Positions 1-6,755 are shown, counted from the first letter of the stretch. The stretch: 35,493 bases of DNA from Clostridiales bacterium (GCA_018374635.1 JAHAEW010000032.1:1-35493); one strand, 5' to 3'. Made by a program: numbers and translations. The notes: generated from the sequence alone by a model not told the origin.

Positions 1-123
1 TTCGATTTATGCTGCAAGAGCCTCGCAGAGTTCCGCCGGGCGCAGACGGCGGAAGAGGGTCAAATCGTGTTTTCCGGCGGCGTGTACGTCGGAAAACACT
101 CCTCACAGGCCGTAAGTGTGTGG
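1..123. repeat. Structured dispersed repeat, left copy
   Basis: Direct repeat of 35371-35493; 96 of the first 99 bases match and about 112 of 120 overall. It can fold into a three-way junction. CGATTT (3-8) pairs with AAATCG (62-67) and encloses two hairpins: CTGC/GCAG at about 12-28, and TTCCGCCG (31-38) with CGGCGGAA (46-53). A further perfect 10-bp hairpin follows, GTGTTTTCCG (67-76) with CGGAAAACAC (90-99). It is intergenic and has no credible protein. The left boundary is the window edge, so the true end is unknown. Function is not recognised; an intergenic structured repeat, a small RNA or a non-autonomous mobile remnant are all possible. Confidence 0.75.
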
Positions 124-210
124 CCCTTTGGGCCATGCGCGCGACGGCCTGCATCCCCCTCTCAAAAATGCAAGCATTTTTGAGAAGCGTGTCGAACTTG
201 TTCGACACGC
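121..210. repeat. Cluster of three perfect hairpins downstream of rpsR
   Basis: Three consecutive perfect inverted repeats sit between the end repeat and the rpsR terminator. They are TGGCCC-TTT-GGGCCA (121-135), CTCAAAAATGC-AA-GCATTTTTGAG (161-184) and GCGTGTCGAA-CTTG-TTCGACACGC (187-210). The third has the same 10-bp arms as the hairpin at 33581-33604. None encodes protein. They may be extra terminators or RNA-stabilising palindromes at the 3' end of the rpsF operon, or part of a repeat family. The palindromes are plain in the sequence; the role is unknown. Confidence 0.65.
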
Positions 211-245
211 AAAAAAGAGCGGACCAGCAAAAAGCTGGTCCGCTC
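211..245 (-). terminator. Terminator of the rpsF-ssb-rpsR operon
   Basis: A perfect 12-bp stem (217-228 with 234-245, loop of five) is followed on the minus strand by six T residues (216-211). It begins 15 nt after the rpsR stop codon. Classical intrinsic terminator. Confidence 0.93.
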
Positions 246-259
246 TCAAATCGTTCCGA

Positions 260-499
260 TCAGTCGGTCACGAAGGGCAGCAGGGCGATCTGACGGGCAC
301 GCTTGATGGCCTCGGTCAGCTGGCGCTGATGCATCGCGCAGGTGCCGGTGGTGCGGCGGGGCAGGATCTTGGAACGCTCAGACAGGAAACGGCGCAGCTT
401 GGCCGCGTCCTTGTAGTCGATGTGCTCCACCTTGTCCACACAGAAGGTGCAGACCTTGCGGCGCTTGCGGCCGCGGGGACGCTCTCTATCCATAGCCAT
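260..499 (-). CDS. rpsR: 30S ribosomal protein S18
   Basis: 79-residue protein of the small ribosomal subunit; S18 forms a heterodimer with S6 on the 16S rRNA platform. The family signatures are present: a basic N-terminus, the DYKD stretch near residue 28, KILPRR near 44 and the HQRQL..AIKRAR..ALLP C-terminal block. Cys17-x-x-Cys20 and Cys54-x-x-His57 could form a zinc site as in Cys-rich S18 forms (inference). AAAGGAG lies about nine nt before ATG 499, which fixes the start over the nearby internal Met3. It is the last gene of the rpsF-ssb-rpsR operon, 113 nt after ssb, and is followed by a strong terminator. Confidence 0.97.
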   Translation of the reverse strand: MAMDRERPRGRKRRKVCTFCVDKVEHIDYKDAAKLRRFLSERSKILPRRTTGTCAMHQRQLTEAIKRARQIALLPFVTD

Positions 500-525
500 G
501 GTACAGTACTCCTTTCAACGATGCT

Positions 526-591
526 TCCGCAAGAGCCGAAGCGCTTTTGCGGAGCGGAATGGCGCTTGACGCCAAGCCGGAAAAACCGGCT
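526..591 (-). other. Hairpins in the ssb-rpsR intergenic region
   Basis: The 113-nt gap between ssb and rpsR holds two stems that would form in the operon mRNA. AGCCGG (575-580) pairs with CCGGCT (586-591). TCCGCAA (526-532) pairs with TTGCGGA (547-553) and is capped by a UUCG-type tetraloop. Neither is followed by a T run, so they are not simple terminators. They could tune rpsR relative to ssb through processing or partial attenuation. The structures are visible; the role is inference. Confidence 0.5.
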
Positions 592-612
592 GAACTGCAA
601 AACAGACGCTCC

Positions 613-1092
613 TTAGAAGGGGAGCTCGCCGTCATCGTCGGACAGGTCGGCGAACTGGTCGCCGCCGCTGAGCGGCGCGGCATAGGCGGGCGCGGACGCA
701 GCCGGCGCAGGGGCGCTGTATCCGCCGTAAGCCGGCGGGGGAGGCGCGTAGCCGCCGCCCTCGGCATCCCGCTTGGAGTCGCCAAAGTAGACGTTGTCGG
801 CCACGACCTCGGCACTGCGGCGCTTGTTCCCGTCCTTATCGGTCCAGTCGCGCAGCTGGAGGCGGCCCTCCACCACGGCCAGACGGCCCTTGGTGAAGAA
901 GCGGGAGACGAACTCCGCCGTCTGCCGCCAGGCCACGATGTCAATGAAATCGGTGGCCTTTTCGCCGGTGGTCTTGTCCTTGAAATCCCGGTCCACCGCC
1001 AGAGAGAAGGAGGCCACGGGGGTCCCCGACTGGGTGTGACGGAGTTCCGGATCCCGGGTCAGGCGACCCATGAGGATAATGCGATTCAGCAT
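613..1092 (-). CDS. ssb: Single-stranded DNA-binding protein
   Basis: 159 residues. An OB-fold domain (about 1-105) opens with LNRIILMGRLTRDPELR and carries the usual SSB core. A Gly/Pro/Ala/Tyr-rich linker follows (about 112-145), ending in the acidic DDDGELPF tail that in this family docks SSB partners such as DNA-repair and replication proteins. SSB coats single-stranded DNA in replication, recombination and repair. AAGGAGG overlaps the rpsF stop region and sits about seven nt before ATG 1092. The gene lies between the S6 and S18 genes, the classical bacterial arrangement, with 12 nt to rpsF. Confidence 0.97.
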   Translation of the reverse strand: MLNRIILMGRLTRDPELRHTQSGTPVASFSLAVDRDFKDKTTGEKATDFIDIVAWRQTAEFVSRFFTKGRLAVVEGRLQLRDWTDKDGNKRRSAEVVADNVYFGDSKRDAEGGGYAPPPPAYGGYSAPAPAASAPAYAAPLSGGDQFADLSDDDGELPF

Positions 1093-1104
1093 GGAAACGC
1101 CTCC

Positions 1105-1401
1105 TTACTCATCCTTGCAGATGATCATGAAGCGCATCACGCCGTCGGTAATGCGGAAGATTCGGTCCAGCTCCTGGGGGAAGGCGGGAGCGGAGCTAAA
1201 GGTCATCAGGACGTAATAGCCCTCGTTCAGGTCGTTGATGGGATAGGCCAGATGGCGCTTGCCCCACTCGTCAACCTCGGCCAGAGTGCCGTTGTTCTCG
1301 ACCAGAGTCTTGAACTTCGCCACCAGAGCGGCGGTAGCCTCCTCGCCCAGGTTGGGATCGAGGATGTAGACGGCCTCGTAGTTCGCATTCAGCTTTGCCA
1401 T
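1105..1401 (-). CDS. rpsF: 30S ribosomal protein S6
   Basis: 98 residues, close to the usual S6 length. It shows the S6 N-terminal YEAVYILDPNL strand, the W-GKRHLAYPIN segment near residues 50-58 and the YYVLMTF strand. S6 binds 16S rRNA with S18. AAGGAGGTG lies about eight nt before ATG 1401. First gene of the operon; a promoter is at 1484-1511 and the leader of about 75 nt contains GC-rich hairpins. Confidence 0.97.
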   Translation of the reverse strand: MAKLNANYEAVYILDPNLGEEATAALVAKFKTLVENNGTLAEVDEWGKRHLAYPINDLNEGYYVLMTFSSAPAFPQELDRIFRITDGVMRFMIICKDE

Positions 1402-1477
1402 TTTTGTTGCACCTCCTTATGGACATATGGCCCCCGTATCATGCGGGGGCAAGGATGTGCTTGTTTTCTAAACAAGC
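1402..1477 (-). promoter_or_regulatory. rpsF leader, candidate S6:S18 autoregulatory RNA
   Basis: The mRNA leader between the predicted start near 1477 and rpsF can form CTTGTTT/AAACAAG and then CCCCCG/CGGGGG just before the ribosome-binding site. S6:S18-binding leaders with a CCG element are known upstream of rpsF in many bacteria (established knowledge). I did not match the consensus base by base, so this is only a candidate. Confidence 0.35.
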
Positions 1478-1483
1478 CTTTTT

Positions 1484-1511
1484 ATTATATCGGATTTTTC
1501 GGGAAAGTCAA
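1484..1511 (-). promoter_or_regulatory. Promoter of the rpsF operon
   Basis: On the minus strand TTGACT (1511-1506) and TATAAT (1489-1484) are separated by 16 bp. This is a near-consensus sigma-A promoter facing rpsF, with its predicted start near 1477. Confidence 0.8.
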
Positions 1512-1625
1512 GCCTCTTTCCCTGCTTTTTGCAAATTTTTCTTCCTTTCCCGCCCTCCCCCTTTTGCGGGCGGCCATTTCATGTTATAGTGATACAAAAT
1601 ATGCGTTTTGGAGAGGAGGACGGAT

Positions 1626-2981
1626 ATGTCCGGCGATCTGACCCGCGGTCCCATTGCCGCCACCATGCTGTTCTTTGCCCTGCCCATGATGCTGGGGAAT
1701 CTGCTCCAGCAGTGCTACAATGTGGCCGATACCCTCATCGTGGGGCGCTTTCTCGGGGCCTCTGCCCTGGCGGCGGTGGGGTCGTCCTACACGCTGATGA
1801 CCTTTCTCACCTCCATCCTGCTGGGCCTGTGCATGGGGAGCGGCGCGGTCTTTTCCATCTGCCACGGCGCCGGGGACCGGGACCGGCTCCAGCGCAGCCT
1901 GTCCACCTCCTTCCTGCTCATCGGCGGGGTTACCCTGATCCTCAACCTGGGGGTCTTCCTCCTGCTGGACCCCATCCTCGCCCTCCTCCAGGTGCCCCTG
2001 GACACCCGCCCACTGATGCGGGAGTACCTGTGGGTGATCTTCTGGGGGATCGCGGCCACCTTCCTCTATAACTATTTTGCCTCTCTTCTGCGCGCGGTGG
2101 GCAACTCCCTGGCGCCCCTGCTCTTCCTGGCGGTGTGCGCTCTGCTCAACATCGCCCTGGATCTGGTCTTTGTCCTGGTGTTCCGCTGGGGGGTGGCGGG
2201 AGCGGCGGCGGCCACGGTGCTCTCCCAGTATGTCTCGGGCCTGGGCATCGGCCTTTACACCTGGGTGCGCTGTCCCCAGTTCCGCCCCAGCCGGAGCAGC
2301 TGCCGCATCCGGATGGAGCAGCTGCGGGAGATCGCCCAGTTCTCCTTTCTCACCTCTCTCCAGCAGTCGGTGATGAACTTCGGCATCCTCCTGGTGCAGG
2401 GGCTCATCAACAGCTTCGGCACCACCGTCATGGCCGCCTTTGCCGCGGCGGTCAAGATCGACTCCTTCGCCTACATGCCGGTGCAGGACTTCGGCAACGC
2501 CTTTTCCACCTTTGTGGCCCAGAATTACGGCGCCCGGAAGGGTGGACGCATCCGCGCCGGCATCCGCAGCGCCGTGGCCGCCGCCCTGCTCTTCTGCGCG
2601 GTGATCTCGGCGGCGGTCTGTCTCTTCGCCCGTCCCCTGATGCTCCTCTTCGTCCAGCCCGGTGAGGAGGAGATCCTCGCCATCGGCGTGCAGTACCTCC
2701 GGGTGGAGGGGGCCTTCTACTGCGGCATCGGGTGCCTCTTTCTCCTCTACGGCCTGTACCGGGCGGTGGGCCGCCCCGGGATGTCCCTGGTCCTCACCGT
2801 GATCTCCCTGGGAACCCGGGTGCTGCTGGCCTACACCCTCTCCGCCATCCCCGCCGTGGGCGTGCTGGGGATCTGGTTGTCGGTGCCCATCGGCTGGCTC
2901 CTGGCCGATCTGGCCGGCCTTCTCTACTACCGCCGCCGGCGGGCCGTCCTCTTCGCCGGGCTGGAGGACTCGGCGGCCTAA
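1626..2981 (+). CDS. MATE family efflux transporter
   Basis: 451 residues, about twelve hydrophobic segments, typical of the MATE (MepA/NorM/DinF) superfamily of drug/cation antiporters. The N-terminus has the family pattern TRGPI...LFFALPMMLGNLLQQCYN..D-LIVGRFLG. A second, homologous half starts near residue 235 (IAQFSFLTSLQQSVMNFGIL). It probably exports organic cations or metabolites driven by Na+ or H+; the substrate cannot be read. ATG 1626 is chosen because AGGAGG lies six nt upstream. The in-frame TTG at 1608 would overlap that site. A possible -10 TATAGT lies at 1585-1590. The gene ends at a bidirectional terminator shared with galU. Confidence 0.9.
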   Translation: MSGDLTRGPIAATMLFFALPMMLGNLLQQCYNVADTLIVGRFLGASALAAVGSSYTLMTFLTSILLGLCMGSGAVFSICHGAGDRDRLQRSLSTSFLLIGGVTLILNLGVFLLLDPILALLQVPLDTRPLMREYLWVIFWGIAATFLYNYFASLLRAVGNSLAPLLFLAVCALLNIALDLVFVLVFRWGVAGAAAATVLSQYVSGLGIGLYTWVRCPQFRPSRSSCRIRMEQLREIAQFSFLTSLQQSVMNFGILLVQGLINSFGTTVMAAFAAAVKIDSFAYMPVQDFGNAFSTFVAQNYGARKGGRIRAGIRSAVAAALLFCAVISAAVCLFARPLMLLFVQPGEEEILAIGVQYLRVEGAFYCGIGCLFLLYGLYRAVGRPGMSLVLTVISLGTRVLLAYTLSAIPAVGVLGIWLSVPIGWLLADLAGLLYYRRRRAVLFAGLEDSAA

Positions 2982-2990
2982 TACCGAAAT

Positions 2991-3024
2991 AAAAAATGCC
3001 GTGTCGGCCGACACGGCATTTTTT
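2991..3024. terminator. Bidirectional terminator between MATE gene and galU
   Basis: A perfect stem, 2996-3007 with 3008-3019, has A residues (2991-2996) on the left and T residues (3019-3024) on the right. It can stop transcription from both convergent genes. Confidence 0.92.
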
Positions 3025-3043
3025 CATACAGCGCGCAGCGCGT

Positions 3044-3913
3044 CTACAGCATCTGGGCCTTCTCCTTGATGAAGTGGCGCAGCCAGTCCCCGGTGGCGGG
3101 GTGGTCCAGGGCGAAGTCCAGGGTGGCCTCCAGGAAGCCCTGGAGGTTGCCGGTGTCGTAGCGGCGGCCCTCAAAGTCCACCGCCACCATCCGGTCCCGG
3201 CGGCACAGCTCCTTCAGGCCGTCGGTGAGCTGGATCTCCCCGCCGTAGCCCGGCTGGAGGTTCTCCAGGATGGCAAAGATGTCCGACTTGAGCACATAGC
3301 GACCCAAAATGGCGTAGTTGGAGAACATCTGCTCGGGCCGGGGCTTCTCATTCATGTCGGAGACCGCAAAGATCCGCTCCTCCAGAGGGGAGATCTTGAC
3401 GGAAGAATACTTGGAGATAGCCTGGGTGGAGACCTTCTGCACGCCCACCACCGACGCGTCATACTTCTCGGCCGCCTCGATGAGCTGCCGGGTGACCGGC
3501 TTGCGGGCCCGCATGATGTCGTCGCCCAGGAGCACGGCGAAGGGCTCGTCCCCCACGAAGCGCTTGGCCCGCCAGATGGCGTGGCCCAGGCCCTTGGTCT
3601 CCTTCTGACGCACATAGAAGATGTTGGCCAGATCGGCGGCCCGGCGCACCTCGGTGAGCTCCTTCTCCTTCCCGGCCTGGTTGAGCCGGGTCTCCAGCTC
3701 GGGGTAGTAGTCGAAATAGTCGTCCATGGCCGATTTGGCCCGGTTGGTGACGATCAGGATATCCTCGATCCCGGCCTCCACGGCCTCCTCAATGATATAC
3801 TGGATGACCGGTTTGTCCACCATGGGGAGCATTTCCTTGGGTACCGTTTTGGTGGCCGGAAGCATCCGGGTGCCCAGCCCCGCGGCGGGTATGACAGCTT
3901 TACGCACTTTCAC
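3044..3913 (-). CDS. galU: UTP-glucose-1-phosphate uridylyltransferase
   Basis: 289 residues, the usual GalU/GtaB length. It makes UDP-glucose from UTP and glucose-1-phosphate, for glycolipids, teichoic acids and exopolysaccharide. The N-terminal nucleotide-binding motif is AVIPAAGLGTRMLPATK, followed by KEMLPMVDKP (residues about 6-34). Further family blocks are LGDD near residue 128 and GGEIQLTDGL near 225. The start is GTG 3913, with GAGGAGGT eight nt upstream. It ends in TAG, which shows TAG is a stop in this genome. Transcribed alone; the terminator of queT (3986-4019) lies upstream, and a weak -10 TACACT is at 3958-3963. Confidence 0.96.
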   Translation of the reverse strand: MKVRKAVIPAAGLGTRMLPATKTVPKEMLPMVDKPVIQYIIEEAVEAGIEDILIVTNRAKSAMDDYFDYYPELETRLNQAGKEKELTEVRRAADLANIFYVRQKETKGLGHAIWRAKRFVGDEPFAVLLGDDIMRARKPVTRQLIEAAEKYDASVVGVQKVSTQAISKYSSVKISPLEERIFAVSDMNEKPRPEQMFSNYAILGRYVLKSDIFAILENLQPGYGGEIQLTDGLKELCRRDRMVAVDFEGRRYDTGNLQGFLEATLDFALDHPATGDWLRHFIKEKAQML

Positions 3914-3985
3914 AGCGAAAGACCTCCTCAGTAATCAAATTCAAAGGATTGTCCACAGTGTACCACAGTTTGGGGGAAAAAGCCA

Positions 3986-4019
3986 GAAAAACCGCCGCTC
4001 CCGGTGCCGGGAGCGGCGG
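3986..4019 (-). terminator. queT terminator
   Basis: CCGCCGCTCCCGG (3992-4004) pairs with CCGGGAGCGGCGG (4007-4019). On the minus strand the stem is followed by T residues (3991-3986). It starts 16 nt after the queT stop. Confidence 0.92.
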
Positions 4020-4034
4020 AGCATCGCATCGGAC

Positions 4035-4586
4035 TCAGTTTTTTTCCGCGCGCAGGCGTCCGGCGGGGATCTGGGCCCGGAGGACCTCTACCCGGGGCAG
4101 AACGGTCAGCAGGATGGACCCCAGCACATAGCAGGCCAGCAGCTCGCCCAGGGCCACGGTCACGCCGTTGAAGGCGAACAGCCCCCAGAAGCCCGGGCCG
4201 AAGCCCACCTCATACCAGGCGATCATGGCGCCGATGATCACGCCGTTGCACAGCACCGGCGGCAGCGGGGCCAGCCAGCGGTTGGGCATCCGGGCCGTCC
4301 AGAGAGCGGCCAGCAGCGTGGCCAGGGAACCCAGCACGATATCCAGCGGGCCCACGGTGCTCATGAGGTTGGTCACCAGGCAGCCCACAAAGAGCCCCGG
4401 CGCCGTGGCCGGGAAGAGGAAGGGGAGCACGCACAATGCCTCGGCAAACCGGCACTGGATGGGCCCATAGGTCAGGCCGAAGAAATTGCCGAAATAGCTG
4501 AGCACGGCGTAGAGGGCGGCCACCATGGCGGCCATGGTCAGCTCCCGGGTGCGGGTACGGGTGTTCTGGGGTTGATTGACTTTCAT
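4035..4586 (-). CDS. queT: QueT family queuosine-precursor transporter
   Basis: 183 residues, mostly hydrophobic with about five membrane helices. It matches the QueT family (an ECF-transporter substrate-binding component) by its RELTMAAMVAALYAVL start, the YGPIQCRFAEALCVLPF segment, the PGLFVGCLVTN segment and LGSLATLLAA. Family knowledge: QueT takes up precursors of the tRNA base queuosine, such as preQ1, working with an ECF energizing module encoded elsewhere. ATG 4586 follows GGGAGG by about ten nt; longer in-frame extensions are not protein-like. It has its own promoter (4696-4724) and a leader of about 100 nt that may be a preQ1 riboswitch. Confidence 0.9.
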   Translation of the reverse strand: MKVNQPQNTRTRTRELTMAAMVAALYAVLSYFGNFFGLTYGPIQCRFAEALCVLPFLFPATAPGLFVGCLVTNLMSTVGPLDIVLGSLATLLAALWTARMPNRWLAPLPPVLCNGVIIGAMIAWYEVGFGPGFWGLFAFNGVTVALGELLACYVLGSILLTVLPRVEVLRAQIPAGRLRAEKN

Positions 4587-4689
4587 ATTGAATTTTCCTC
4601 CCATTTTTTGTTTAGAGAACGGATCGGGGGTTCTGCCCCGCCGAACGAACACGGCCGCGCCGTGCTTGGACTGGGTTGGAAACCAGTCG
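4587..4689 (-). promoter_or_regulatory. queT leader, candidate preQ1 riboswitch
   Basis: The roughly 100-nt leader has GACTGG/CCAGTC, CACGGC/GCCGTG and GGGG-CAGAA-CCCC stems. An alternative pairing is AGAAC/GTTCT, followed by an A-rich tail (CTAAACAAAAAA) running into the GGGAGG ribosome-binding site. Known: queT genes are often under preQ1 riboswitches, and the preQ1-III class was described upstream of queT in Ruminococcaceae. I could not match a consensus exactly, so the class, and even riboswitch identity, remain inference. Confidence 0.4.
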
Positions 4690-4695
4690 GGAGGT

Positions 4696-4724
4696 ATTCT
4701 AGCATGTTTCCCGCCCCTTGTAAA
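4696..4724 (-). promoter_or_regulatory. queT promoter
   Basis: Minus-strand TTTACA (4724-4719) and TAGAAT (4701-4696) are spaced by 17 bp. This good sigma-A match gives a transcription start near 4689. Confidence 0.7.
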
Positions 4725-4734
4725 GGGCGGCCTC

Positions 4735-5412
4735 TTACCCCTGCTCCCGGCCGGCCAGAAACTGCCGGAGCTTCTCGGCCGCCTCGCCGCCCAGGGCAAA
4801 GCTGTGCTCCTCTCTGGGGCGCATGGCCTGCATGACCACCCCGGCCTGCTGGGCCAGGCGGCCCTCCTTCACCAGGATCAGGAGGGAGGCCGAGTTTTCC
4901 GCGTCCTGCACCGCCCGGTGGGCCTCCCCCGCAAAGCGGTACTCCGCCGCCCCAAGGGCGTTTTGCAGGGAGAGGGGATTGGAGCGGGAGAGCCCGATGA
5001 GCCGGGTATACACCGCCTGGAAGTCGATCCACCGCTGGTTGAGCTGCCAGGGGAGCTCGGCCTCCTTGAGCCAGCTCTCGTCGTAGAGCTGGTACTGGTC
5101 GCTGCGGCTCCAGGAGTAGATGCGCCCCCGCCCCGCCCCGATCCAGGCGGCAAAATCCTCCATGGCGGGGGCGAAGGGCTTGGCCTGGGCCACGTCGGCG
5201 TCGGTGATGCCGGTGAGCTGGGTGATCCGCTTGTGGATGGGACCGTATTCCGGCTTCACATAGCAGGAATAGCGGTCCACCAGGCGGTATTCCCGGTCCA
5301 GCTTGACCGCCCCGATCTCCACGATCTCGCTCCGGGCGGTCTCCCGGGCCTCCCGGCATTCCCGCGGGATGGGATTCATCTCAAAATCCAGAAAAATATG
5401 TGTATCGTACAT
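4735..5412 (-). CDS. DnaQ-like 3'-5' exonuclease domain protein
   Basis: 225 residues with a DEDDh exonuclease fold. The first acidic motif is FLDFEMN (residues 7-13). It continues EIVEIGAVKLD near residue 32, a middle Asp in YSWSRSDQYQL near 103, and the final HRAVQDAENSASLL near 168 supplying the catalytic His and Asp. These enzymes hydrolyse single-stranded DNA or RNA 3' ends; the exact substrate is unknown. It resembles stand-alone exonucleases near KapD/ERI-1-like proteins rather than the PolC proofreading domain. ATG 5412 is chosen because AGAAGGGG precedes it and the motif spacing then fits. Single-gene unit with its own promoter (5485-5512). Confidence 0.85.
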   Translation of the reverse strand: MYDTHIFLDFEMNPIPRECREARETARSEIVEIGAVKLDREYRLVDRYSCYVKPEYGPIHKRITQLTGITDADVAQAKPFAPAMEDFAAWIGAGRGRIYSWSRSDQYQLYDESWLKEAELPWQLNQRWIDFQAVYTRLIGLSRSNPLSLQNALGAAEYRFAGEAHRAVQDAENSASLLILVKEGRLAQQAGVVMQAMRPREEHSFALGGEAAEKLRQFLAGREQG

Positions 5413-5484
5413 GTGCGCCCCTTCTTTCTCCGCCCGCTCCGGGCCCTGGACCGGGCGGTTCTTTCTCCACTGTGCAGAGACCAT

Positions 5485-5512
5485 TATAGCATCCCCGCCC
5501 GCTCTGGCAAGT
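5485..5512 (-). promoter_or_regulatory. Promoter of the exonuclease gene
   Basis: Minus-strand TTGCCA (5512-5507) and TATAAT (5490-5485) with a 16-bp spacer. The leader to ATG 5412 is about 65 nt. It lies divergent to the aldolase promoter at 5572-5600. Confidence 0.75.
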
Positions 5513-5571
5513 ATCGCTCAGATACTTTGTCCCTTTGACGCCTTTTTTGCCGAAAATACACAATTCTCCCC

Positions 5572-5600
5572 TTGACAAGCGGCCCGGCCTTCGCTATTAT
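5572..5600 (+). promoter_or_regulatory. Promoter of the aldolase gene
   Basis: TTGACA (5572-5577), 17-bp spacer, TATTAT (5595-5600). The spacer contains CGGCCCGG, also found at the same place in the psuK promoter (7748-7776). The predicted start is near 5607, leaving a leader of about 175 nt before the coding region. Confidence 0.88.
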
Positions 5601-5606
5601 ATCAGC

Positions 5607-5782
5607 AGACCCGGTTTTTTCCGGCTCTGGTCTGGATGTTGATGCAGACCTCGCTTTTTTCTTTCGTATTTTGGAACTTGATTCCGCAATACGAAATAGA
5701 CGAGAAATTGTTGTGATGGATTGTTCTGCCCCCGGCGCGGCCTTCCCACCGCTCCGCGACAGAATGCAGGGAGGAATGAATC
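5607..5782 (+). promoter_or_regulatory. Long aldolase leader with 35-bp inverted repeat
   Basis: The 370-nt gap 5413-5782 holds two divergent promoters and this leader. Within it TTTCGTATT (5662-5670) and AATACGAAA (5688-5696) form a 9-bp dyad that encloses an inner GGAA/TTCC dyad (5673-5676, 5682-5685). The 35-bp element could be a regulator operator (GGAA...TTCC is reminiscent of IclR-type sites) or an RNA hairpin. No T run follows it. The symmetry is seen; the function is inference. Confidence 0.6.
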
Positions 5783-6547
5783 ATGTTTACCAACAAGCTC
5801 AAACACGACCTCTACGCCGGTAAGACCTGTTTCGGCACCTTCATGTGCCTGAACTCCACCGACGTGGTGGAGATCGGCGGCCTGGCCGGCTTCGACTTTG
5901 TCATTTTGGACTGCGAGCACGGCTACATGTCTCCCGAGACCACCATGAATCTGGTGCGCGCCGCTCAGGTGGGCGGCACCACCCCCATCACCCGGGTCAC
6001 CTTCAACGGCGAGACCGAGATCCTCCGCGCCCTGGACGTGGGCGCCCACGGCGTGCAGGTCCCCCAGATCAACACCCGGGAGGACGCCGAGCTGGCCGTC
6101 CGCCGCGCCAAGTACCACCCCCTGGGCATCCGCGGCTCGGCCATGACCCGCTCCTGCGACTACGGCAAGACCCCCTATATGGACTACATCAAGCATGAGA
6201 ACGCCGAGACTCTGGTCTCCGTCCACATCGAGAACATCATCGGCCTGAAGAACATTGAGGAGATCGCCTCCGTAGAGGGCGTGGACGTCCTCTTCCTGGG
6301 GCCCTACGATATGTCTCAGTCCATGGGCATCCCCGGCCAGACCGACGATCCCCGCATTCAGGAGGCCGCCGAGATCGTGCTGGCCGCCTGCAAGAAGTAC
6401 GGCAAGATCCCCGGCGTGTACGCCGAGTTCCCCGAGATCGCCAGGAAGCGTGCCGAGCAGGGCTTCCAGTACATCCCCATCGGCATGGCCACTACCCTCA
6501 TCACCCGCGCCTTCACCGACCTTCTGCACAAGGCGAAGGGCGAGTAA
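5783..6547 (+). CDS. HpcH/HpaI family aldolase
   Basis: 254 residues, the usual length for class II HpcH/HpaI aldolases, a TIM-barrel family with a divalent metal. Members cleave or form 2-keto acids, for example 2-dehydro-3-deoxyglucarate or 4-hydroxy-2-oxoheptanedioate, releasing pyruvate. Family signatures are FGTFMCLNS (residue 17), FVILDCEHGYMS near 39-50, the GAHGVQVPQINT strand near 88, GIRGSAM near 113 and LFLGPYDMSQSMGIPG near 171. The substrate cannot be told from sequence. GGAGG lies eight nt before ATG 5783. Monocistronic, with a strong promoter, a long leader carrying an inverted repeat, and a terminator directly after. Confidence 0.9.
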   Translation: MFTNKLKHDLYAGKTCFGTFMCLNSTDVVEIGGLAGFDFVILDCEHGYMSPETTMNLVRAAQVGGTTPITRVTFNGETEILRALDVGAHGVQVPQINTREDAELAVRRAKYHPLGIRGSAMTRSCDYGKTPYMDYIKHENAETLVSVHIENIIGLKNIEEIASVEGVDVLFLGPYDMSQSMGIPGQTDDPRIQEAAEIVLAACKKYGKIPGVYAEFPEIARKRAEQGFQYIPIGMATTLITRAFTDLLHKAKGE

Positions 6548-6583
6548 GTATTTCCTTTCCCAGTCTCCCAAAACTCTTTGACT

Positions 6584-6629
6584 CAGGCAAAAACGCCGCG
6601 TCCCGTTCCGGGCGCGGCGTTTTTGCCTG
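6584..6629 (+). terminator. Terminator after the aldolase gene
   Basis: A 17-bp stem (6584-6600 with 6613-6629) has an A run in the left arm and a T run in the right arm, so it could work in either direction. Confidence 0.85.
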
Positions 6630-6650
6630 CCCCGCTCCTCCGGGCGGGGG

Positions 6651-6679
6651 TTGCGGCATACGACCCCCGGCGGTATAAT
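6651..6679 (+). promoter_or_regulatory. Promoter of the nucleotidyltransferase gene
   Basis: TTGCGG (6651-6656), 17-bp spacer, TATAAT (6674-6679). It lies about 75 nt upstream of the ATG at 6756. Confidence 0.7.
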
Positions 6680-6755
6680 AGGGAGGCAGGCCGCGCCCCG
6701 CCGGGGAGCGGTCCCACCCTGCTGTCTGCGGCAGAGGAAAAAGGAGTGTTTTACG

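Noticed and set aside
9..616. Short plus-strand frames over the left repeat and rpsR
   Set aside because: They run through hairpins and the rpsR terminator and antisense to a ribosomal protein gene.
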